Shown piece after piece: positions 56,841 to 64,000 of a stretch of 64,000 nt of DNA. The stretch's first letter is position 1, and each line of letters opens with the position of its first letter. The notes under the pieces were generated by a model. The model was not told the origin of the DNA. It was given only the letters and a program-made list of their open reading frames with translations, and made no database searches. The translations under genes were made by a program, and so were the position numbers. The DNA is from Brachypodium distachyon (lineage: Eukaryota; Streptophyta; Magnoliopsida; Poales; Poaceae), in NCBI RefSeq assembly GCF_000005505.3, contig NC_016133.3, positions 25,915,008 through 25,979,007 on the forward strand. Direction: 5' to 3'.

Positions 56841-57727
56841 GCCGGCACAGAACGAGTGACAAAAACTGGTTCGTCTATCTCCATTGGCTCAATCGCCATT
56901 GCTTTAGCCGAGTTAGAGCGCTCAGTCCCCGGGTTACCAAAACCGCTGCCACTGTCAATGTCCATTGGAGTGACGTCAGCTTCTGAGCTTGCCGAAATAA
57001 ATATTGACTCCGATTCTAGTGACGGCTTGATGGATGGCTTGCGTAAATGTTCCAATGCAACAACACCGGCCGGGATGGCCTGTCGCGTTGATCCGAGCTT
57101 CAACAGAGTGTCGGCTGTCTCGTTCTCCGCCCGTGGTATATGGTGAAACTCGCACCCTTCGAAGTGGCCACTAATCTTCTGCACATGAAAACGGTATAGC
57201 GCCATATTGGCATCCAATGCATCCCAATTGCTAGAGGTTTGTTGGACTACTAAGTCAAAATCGCCAAAGCATTGAATCCATCGAACTCCAATCTCTTTCG
57301 TCATCTTCAGTCCATGAACAAGTGCCTCATACTCGGTGACATTATTGGATGTTGCAAAATGAATTTGCAACACATATTTAAGTTGGTCGCGGTTGGGCGA
57401 AGTGAGAACTATGCCAGCACCAAGCCCACTTTTCATTCTTGAGCCGTCAAAATGCATCTTCCGGTAGCTAGTTTCAGGTGGTGGCGGTTCATATTCCATC
57501 TCGGCCCAATCCACCAGGAAATCCGCCAGAGCCTGAGACTTTACGGCGTCTCGTCTGTCATACTGCAGCGTGTAGGCTGCTAACTCAATAGCCCATTTTG
57601 CTATCCGGCCGCTTGCATCTTTATTGCTCAAGATTTCCGAGATGGGTGCTTCACATATAACCCGGATCTGATGTGCATCAAAATAGTGCTTTAGCTTCTT
57701 TGCCGCCATATAAACATCGTATGCCAT
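56723..57727 (-). pseudogene. F RNase H and linker
   Basis: An open frame of 334 codons starting MAYDVYMAAKKLKHYFDAHQ continues the reverse transcriptase. It has the RNase H core: LHFDGSRM-like MHFDGSRMKSGLGAGIVL (Asp), TSNNVTEYEALVHGL (Glu) and CFGDFDLVVQQ (Asp), then HIPRAENETADTL (final Asp). It is a separate frame from the reverse transcriptase because of a shift between 57730 and 57850. RNase H removes the RNA template during replication of the element. Confidence 0.92.
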
Positions 57728-57846
57728 CTTCTGGTAGTGGGAAAAATCTGTTTATATGACGATAACACCTCGCTCAGGTAATATACCGGCTTCTGCACCG
57801 ACTTGCCATCTTCATCTCTTTCCACCACTATGACGGCGCTGACGAC

Positions 57847-58833
57847 TCAGTTTGTTGCTGCTATATATAACAACATCGGCTCTTGCGCCACTGGCGAGGC
57901 TAATATTGGCGCCGTAGCAATCATCTTCTTCAGTTCTTGGAAGGCAACTTCTGTCTGTTGTGTCCACACAAATTTGTCGGTTTTCTTCATCAGCTGGTAT
58001 AAGGGAACCTTTTCACCCAGCCGACTAACGAAACGACTTAATGATGCTAAGCATCCAGTGAATTTCTGCACATCTTTGAGACATTTTGGCAGCTTCATTC
58101 TCTCTATGGCGGCGATTTTCACATGGTTCGTTTCTATACCTCGGCTCGATACCAGGAACCCGAGTAGCTTCCCTGCGGGCACACCGAATGTGCATTTGGC
58201 CGGGTTTAGCTTCATTCGGAATCTCCTTAAATTCGCAAACGTTTCCCGGATATCATCCAGTAGCGTGGCGTTTTCTCTGATTTTTACGACGACGTCGTCG
58301 ACATATACCTGCACATTTTTGCCGAGTTGGTCGTGTAAGCATTTCTGCATGCATCTTTGGTAAGTAGCCCCTGCATTTCTCAAACCAAACGGCATAGTGC
58401 GATAGCAATAAGCCCTGAACGGGGTGATAAAGGATGTCTTTATTTGATCATTAGGGTTCAGCGGTATATGCTGGAAACCAGAGTACGCGTCTACAAAAGA
58501 CAACAACTCACACCCGGCAGTGGAGTCGATGACTTGATCGATCCGAGGTAATGGAAAAGGATCTTTGGGGCATGCCTTGTTCAGGCTAGTGTAGTCAATA
58601 CACATGCGCCACACCTTGGCAGCAGTTGGGTCATATTTCTTCTTCTCAACCATGACCGGGTTTGCCAACCAGTCAGGATGCAACACTTCCATGATAATGC
58701 CGGCAGCTAGAAGCCAGGATATCTCTTCCGATATGATCTTCCTTCTGTCATCGACGAACCATCGAAGGGGCTGCTTCACCGGTCTTGCGTCTGGCCTGAC
58801 ATGCAATGAGTGCTCAGCCAACTCCCTCGGCAC
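57847..58833 (-). pseudogene. F reverse transcriptase
   Basis: Minus-strand frame with the ordered RT blocks: LAAGIIMEVLHPDWLANPVM, WRMCIDYTSLNKACPKDPFP, LLSFVDAYSGFQHIPL, TMPFGLRNAGATYQRCM and the catalytic YVDDVVVKI, then KCTFGVPAGKLLGFLVSSRG and the connection domain. It lies in one frame with the protease (58906-59718), separated by a single TAG at 58906-58908. The frame ends at 57847, where a shift breaks it from RNase H. Confidence 0.95.
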
Positions 58834-58905
58834 ACCCGGAAGGTCTTGATTCGACCATGCGAAGATGTCCCGATTCTCACGGAGGAAGCTGGTGAGCTTG
58901 CCTCC

Positions 58906-59718
58906 CTATTTCTCGTTTAGGGCGGCACCAATGATGACGGTGCGGTCCGAGAACTCACTGTCGACCGGGATCTTCTTCGTCTCCTTGGCTGCCTGAAAAG
59001 CCACACTTTCATGGGGGTTGGTCATAACCGGCAGGCCAATCTGTGCCGACTGAGCTAATGCAACGGCTTTTTGTAGCTTCCTCTTCTCGCCAACGGTAAC
59101 CAGTGACTCGGCCAAAGCAGACCCTGCCGCCGCGCACTCCATCGAACACTTGTAGTTGCTGGTAACGGTTATGGTACCATTTGGTCCCGGCATCTTCATC
59201 TTCAGATAGCCAATGTGGGTAGTCGCCATGAATTTGGCCAACTCCGGTCTGCCGAGCAGCGCATGGTACGGACTGCTGAGGTCCACCACCTCGAACACCA
59301 TGTTCTCGGTTCGACAGTTCTCCCTGGTGCCGAATAAGACATCAACTCGGATCTTGCCGACCGGGGCACAAGACACTCCTGGTCCAATACCATGAAAGGT
59401 AGTCCGGCTAGGCTCAAGCATGTTATCAGTAATGCCGAGCTTGAGCATCGTGTCTCGGTACATGATGTTTATGCTGCTCCCATTATCGATGAGAAGCCGA
59501 GTAAACTTGACATTGATGTCAGGCCCAATGAGTGTCGGGTCAACCACCAGAGCATAACCACCAGGATTCGGCATGACCTTGGGATGATCTGCCCGGTTCC
59601 AGGTGAGCTCCTGTTCCGACCAGTACATAAACTTCGGCACTGCCGGCATAACAGCATTGACTTCCATCTCCCGCCTGCACTGGCTCTGCTTGTCAGTCGG
59701 CTCTGTGATAAAGATCAT
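58906..59718 (-). pseudogene. F aspartic protease
   Basis: Minus-strand frame with FTRLLIDNGSSINIMYRDTM, the retropepsin active site (DNGSS instead of the more usual D(T/S)G), then PYHALLGRPELAKFMATTHI and LKMKMPGPNGTITV, the end of the protease domain seen in grass gypsy elements. The upstream linker holds LVVDPTLIGPDINVKFTR. It stops at 58906 but the same frame continues into the reverse transcriptase, so the TAG is one nonsense change. The protease would mature Gag and Pol. Confidence 0.92.
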
Positions 59719-59724
59719 GTAGCT

Positions 59725-62160
59725 CTAGTGATGCTCCTTGTACTCATTTCTTCCGACATACTCTAGGATGCCTTGGTCTTCCACCTGATTGACAGCATTG
59801 TTTGCCAGAGGGGGTCCCTGGATCTGGGCATTGGCGGCTGTGAGCGGCGGAGGAGGAAGCAGCCGACTTGCCTCACCCTTCTCGGCCCGCTGCATCCAGC
59901 TACACTGCCGAGTTGTGTGGTTTGCCGGTTTGCTAGGATTAGTCGTGTGGAAACGACAAGGCTGATCCAGCATCATCTCGAACGTATACTTCTGCTTATC
60001 TTGCGAGGGCTTCTTCTGCTCTCCCTTCTTGACCCACTGCTGATTTCCAGTCTTCTGACACTGGCTAGGACTGGCATCAGGTTGATCCTGAATAGCTGCG
60101 ACATGGGCTGGTCCATACCGGTAATCCGACCTGTCGTCCCTTCTCTTGTTGCGATGATCTTGATGATTATTCCTCCGGAACGCCCCGGCAGGATTGTATG
60201 TCGGCTGCTCTCTTTGCAACTCTGCCGGCATTAACGATGGCTGGGTCGGGTCACCCAACGCATACATGTCGGCGATCTTGATCATCTCGGACAGAGTGGC
60301 CGGCATTTCCTTTTGCAGCTTTTGCCACAACGACATGCTGCCATGCCGGCACCCTTGGGCAAACCACGCTATTGCCTGCGACTCCACTATCCTTTCACAG
60401 GAATTGCAGAGGTTGTTACATCTTGTGAGGTAATCCCGGTCGGTCTCATTGTCCCTTTGCTTGCACATGGACAGTTGCTGAGGGCGGTTAGGCCTCTTGT
60501 AGGTGCTGGTGGAATTGCTGACAAAAGCTTCTTCAAAGTCTATCCAGCAATTGATGCTGCCTTCCGGCAAATTGTTCAGCTAGATCCAGGCTGGCCCTAC
60601 CAGCATCTGGGGTACATACCGTACAGCCCATCTGCAATTGCTGCCTGCCACATGCACTGTAGTGACAGTCTTCCAACCAATCTTCCAGCTTCGTGCTGCC
60701 GTCATATGTTCTCGTACCTCTGGGCAGCTGGAAACCCTGGGCTGGTGTCTCTCTCATGATCCGGTGCGCGAAACAGCGTGGTCCCGGAGGGCCTTGCTCT
60801 TCCAGAAGCTCCGACAGATAAATTCTGTCGAGCCGATGTCGGGCATCTAGGGGCGACACTTGCCTGTTTCCCACTCAGGCTCCAAGTGGGCCGACATTGT
60901 CGCGTTCTCTCCTGAGATAGCCTTCATCTCCCATGACCAAGTACCCGTCATTGTAACGGTCTTGCCGGCAATCTTCACCTCGATACAGGGGGTTGCACCC
61001 GGCACCCTGCTGACCTGCAGCAGTGTTGGGTGTCGGATCCCGAGGTAGGTGTCCATGACCAGCCGAGTGACGCTCTTGTGGGTCTCGGCAATTGTTTCCG
61101 AGATGCAACCACTTTGGCTATCATCAACTCTCCTAACCATTTGCTTCTCAGGGCCGATCATAACGCTCTAGCCGCTTGTCTCGGCCTAAGTTGACACTCT
61201 TGTCTCGTTTGCCACCAGTTGAAGACGCTTGCTTGTCAGCCCGGCCATCAGTGCCCGCGGCCGAGTGAATGACTTTAGATAGGCCGGGCTTGCCGTGCAA
61301 CCTCATGTATGCCTCATTCTGCTCGTTAGCTGTGCGGAGCAACTCCTTCACACGCAGTTCCTGCAGTCGGAGCGCCTATCCCGTGAGATTCGGCAACTCT
61401 TCTGCAGCAGCCTCGGCTGCCCTGAGGTTCTTAACAGGGGTGCTGTATTTCGGCTTCAGTGCCGATGCAAAACTTGTCGACACAGCGGGTATTGCCCTGC
61501 CATCCCTAGCTATCTCGGCATTCAGGTTTCTGCCACGATTACGTACTTCCCAACTCGGCTAGGGTTAGGCATTGCAGTGGAATTGAGACCATGAGCTTTG
61601 TTATACTCACGGAGTGAAATATCGAGCTCTTGCCGAGCGCGAGCCACGTCGACAGCTTCCTGCAGCAGTTTCTGGCGCTCCAACTCCAACTTAGCCTGCA
61701 GCTGTGCCGGGTTATCATTTGGTGCTACCGGCAAGGTCAACCGTTCGATGGCGGCCTGGAGCTGAGTCGGCTTTGCTGGCACAGCGGACGTGCCGGCTTG
61801 AGCAGCAATGTTCTCCGGCTTCTCCATTGGGAACTTCACCGTTCTGCGGGATTTGCTTGGGAGCGTGGTGCTCTCTGCCGCGCCCTTGCCAGCATCGTCG
61901 CCGTGAGCCATCACCATGACCTCCGCACGGTCAGCGGGGCAGTCGACATGCCGGCCGCGAACCGTGCAGATGGCGGGGGAATCTTCGGCCACCACCACCT
62001 GCTCGGGGTACCTACAAGGATTGTCAGTGGCGACATAAACCTCATGCATGCCGAAGTTGATGAAGCGGCCTGCGTAGGGAAGCGGCGCATTGTTGAAGCA
62101 GCCAGCATTGTTGTCGATGAAGCCCAGAGAGCCGAATCTCTGGACCAAACTGGAGACCAC
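59725..62160 (-). pseudogene. F gag, frameshifted
   Basis: The first segment (62160-61522) has FPMEKPENIA and a helical Gln/Ala/Leu-rich part with LQAKLELERQKLLQEAVDVA. The next segments (61351-60847) hold ANEQNEAYMRLHGKPGLSKV and a linker. The gag core (60874-60533) has FQLPRGTRTYDGSTKLEDWL, continued in 60570-59725 by WIDFEEAFVSNSTSTYKRPN, QRDNETDRDYLTRCNNL and a C-terminal CRFHTTNPSKPANHTTRQC. That last stretch is a Cys/His motif of the kind found in grass gypsy gags instead of a CCHC knuckle. At least three frame changes. Gag would package the RNA. Confidence 0.85.
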
Positions 62161-62243
62161 GCGCTCTCCGGTGACGAGGAAGCTTCAGGTCCGGATGAAA
62201 ACTCCAGCCAAGCGCCGCTGGACGCCCCACGGTGGGTGCCAAC

Positions 62244-62566
62244 TGTCGTGGTGGTGTCACAGCAGATGCCATAGGATGGCTTATGTTGGGGCCGATGGAC
62301 GAAGGAGGAAGCGGAGGAGGGAGGACGTGATTAGAACCACGCACGACACAAGAACACACACAACATTACCTAGGTTCGGAGCCCTCTAGATGAGGTAAAA
62401 CCCCTACTACTGCATTGTTGTATTACCCGAGATTCCGAGGGGTACAATGGTGCTCCTTGAGCAGTTTCTTGAGGAGGAAGAAGAAGAAGGGGAAAACCCT
62501 CGATGACTAAGTGAAGGACCCCTCTCCAGGAGGGGTGGTGCTCCTATTTATAGGCCGCCGATGTCA
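62244..62566 (-). repeat. F 5' LTR (minus strand) with promoter
   Basis: Plus-strand ends TGTCGTGGTGGTGTCACAG and GCCGCCGATGTCA; 323 bp. On the minus strand CTATAAATAGG (62543-62554) is a strong TATA box about 20 bases into the LTR. Directly left, at 62243 downward, the minus strand reads GTTGGCACCCACCGTGGGGC, the internal start and presumed primer binding site of the element. Confidence 0.92.
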
Positions 62567-62611
62567 CCTTTCATGTCAGTTTGCAAAGTAATCTTATCGT
62601 CTTTTGTGCAG

Positions 62612-62794
62612 CTGTTCGCTTTGAACCTGATGATGAGAAGGCTAGAGTGAATGCCGCAATTCAGGCTCAGCGAGCTCATGACCCGTCACCCTTTTGGCCA
62701 GATCAGCCGAGGAGCTACGACTTTGAAGCGACCGCCCCCGTACAACGTTCGATCTCTGTGCTTATAGTGCTAGTCCTTGGATCGACTCACTAGC
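62612..62794 (+). pseudogene. Decayed gypsy-type-transposon-family gene, next exon after element F
   Basis: After an AG acceptor at 62610-62611 the plus strand reads AVRFEPDDEKARVNAAIQAQ and SPFWPDQPRSYDFEATAPVQ, then stops at about 62794. The codon split (one base before 53878, two bases after 62611) matches the upstream exon, so the two are neighbouring exons of one gene whose intron now contains element F. The short tail after SYDFEA looks eroded. Confidence 0.6.
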
Positions 62795-64000
62795 ACACAC
62801 AGTTCAAGATGTAATATCGAGAAACAAAGGTCGAGTAATTTTAGTACATCAGGATCATCCAGAACTTTATAGTACTTACAACTTTGCATAACCACTCCGG
62901 TTAGCATTTAAAAATAACATAAATTGTTCAACAGCGGAAAGCGAAGGAAACATTGAGTCATTGCAGCACCGCAGAGAACGCATGTTGGAATTCAGGCTCG
63001 TGACCCAACAACGTAACCTTACTCATCGTTGGAATTCCCTGCAACAATTTAAAGGTTGCAACCACAAGGGTCAATACATTGAATGTATTGCCAAGTTCAC
63101 CGCAGTTTATAACAGATCCTATAAAATATATGCAATATTGGCTATGTGGAGTTTAGGCTTTTTCGCGTAGAAGAATTTAAAATAATATTTATCCTACTAC
63201 AATTGAATTTTACAGTAAGATAAAACAAATGGACATCGGGTAGAAACACCGATGCTCCTATTAAAACTAAGGACATTGACTAGACACATCAATGCTCCTA
63301 GCCCAAGTTTTAAACCATTCATTTTATTTAGAAATTTGAATGAGTGATACCTTACTTAGTTTCCTTATCCAACTGCTCATAATTCATCCAAAACCGGGGA
63401 CACCGCTAAGTACTTAGTTTTGCCACTCTCGAGAGGTTGTAAACATTCCCCACAAGAAATCGACGGGTTAATCCCTTGCTGTCCTCAGGGTAGAGTAGCA
63501 ACGGCGTCGATTACGAGATTTTCAGAAGTAATTCCCTAGACCACGAGAGAATCACGCTCCACCTACACTGCTACATCATTACAATTCTTCGGGTCTAGGT
63601 TCATACAACATACTCTATTCTCGCCAGAGCCCATATAGCATCTGGTTGTACTGAAAGCAATTTAAATAGGAATCCAATTCAGCCTATGGTTACCCTGGGT
63701 GACGTAGGTGCTCCCCGAATCCACAGGAGAGACGACCATGGACGCTCTTGAATCCACGGAGAGACGACTCAGAGGGCCCCATAGGAATGCACCTGACGTC
63801 GTGTACAACTATAGTACTCAATGCCGCCCACCCCAGATGGTTCATTAGGGGTTGATTTTAGCCATACTTCAAAAATAACATTTACACTAACAAAATTTCT
63901 AAAATAAAAGTGGTTCCCTCCCAAGCATATTTACATAGCACGACTATGCGTAACTAATACGATGGCTATTGGTGCGCATATGACGGCGAGGAAAATCTAT
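62795..64000. other. Unassigned repeat-like sequence at the right edge
   Basis: AT-rich text without a frame above about 70 codons. Phrases such as CACAGGAGAGACGACCATGG and CACGGAGAGACGACTCAGAG (63720-63770) occur twice in variant form. It reads like LTR sequence of another retrotransposon running off the window, but I found no terminus, primer site or coding to prove it. Confidence 0.35.

Larger units (their letters stand above)
53908..62571 (-). mobile_element. Ty3-gypsy element F, complete but inactive, with target duplication
   Basis: Two LTRs (53913-54237 and 62244-62566) flank a minus-strand internal region in the order gag, protease, reverse transcriptase, RNase H, integrase. CCTTT is repeated at 53908-53912 and 62567-62571. 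The host sequence on both sides is one intron of the decayed gene at 51187-62790. The LTRs differ at roughly 20 of about 323 positions by eye, so the insertion is not recent. An extra LTR-like piece (54238-54941) lies next to the 3' LTR. Confidence 0.93.

Noticed and set aside
1..64000. CRISPR array, rRNA, tRNA, bacterial operons or plasmid origins
   Set aside because: The window is plant nuclear DNA. No regularly spaced palindromic repeats, no rRNA blocks and no tRNA cloverleaf were seen. The primer binding sites are only 18-19 bases of tRNA complementarity.

Overview
This window looks like nuclear DNA of a large-genome grass, most likely a Triticeae cereal (wheat, barley or Aegilops type). 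The reasons are one intron-rich host gene with a monocot-type product, several Stowaway MITEs with the CTCCCTCCGTTCC-type ends typical of Triticeae, and dense nests of Ty3-gypsy, Copia, LINE and Mutator elements. I see no rRNA, tRNA or CRISPR, and nothing bacterial.

Layout. 1-3.7 kb: remnants of one Ty3-gypsy family (called W here), one copy on the minus strand and two tandem LTRs on the plus strand. 3.8-11.3 kb: a Stowaway MITE, about 1 kb of degenerate tandem repeat, a GC-rich low-complexity stretch, and two AAGTTGCTAG-rich repeat units, the first arranged as a foldback. 11.7-17.0 kb: the only convincing host gene, a nine-exon cellulose synthase-like A (glucomannan mannosyltransferase) gene with an open 527-codon reading frame. 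17-19.2 kb: its 3' flank, two Stowaway MITEs and GC-rich sequence of unknown origin.

19.2-30.7 kb: a broken plus-strand LINE. It contains a small TIR element, and inside that lies a 9.0-kb Mutator-like element (MULE) at 19582-28547 with a perfect 9-bp target duplication and about 284-bp terminal inverted repeats. The MULE carries three genes, all on the minus strand: a MuDR-type transposase, an eight-exon plant mobile domain (PMD) gene, and a two-exon GRF zinc-finger/coiled-coil gene. This is the most interesting object in the window. A second, 5'-truncated LINE with a perfect 10-bp target duplication also sits in the first LINE.

30.7-46.6 kb: a minus-strand Ty3-gypsy element (O). Its integrase region is split by a 12.8-kb insertion (32013-44781, target duplication ccgat) of a long-LTR family (X). 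That insertion is itself a mosaic of X LTRs, W fragments and a 3.8-kb solo X LTR in opposite orientation (target duplication caggc).

46.6-51.2 kb: one LTR and 3' end of a probable Copia element, then a plus-strand W element (LTR, primer binding site, decayed gag, protease). 51.2-62.8 kb: a decayed gene resembling the putative gypsy-type transposon N-terminal family. One of its introns holds a complete but inactivated Ty3-gypsy element (F, 53913-62566, target duplication ccttt). 62.8-64 kb: unassigned repeat-like sequence.

The TE genes carry stops and frameshifts almost everywhere. Only the CSLA gene and the small GRF gene in the MULE read open from start to stop through canonical splice sites. 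Family letters W, X, O and F are labels used only in this answer.
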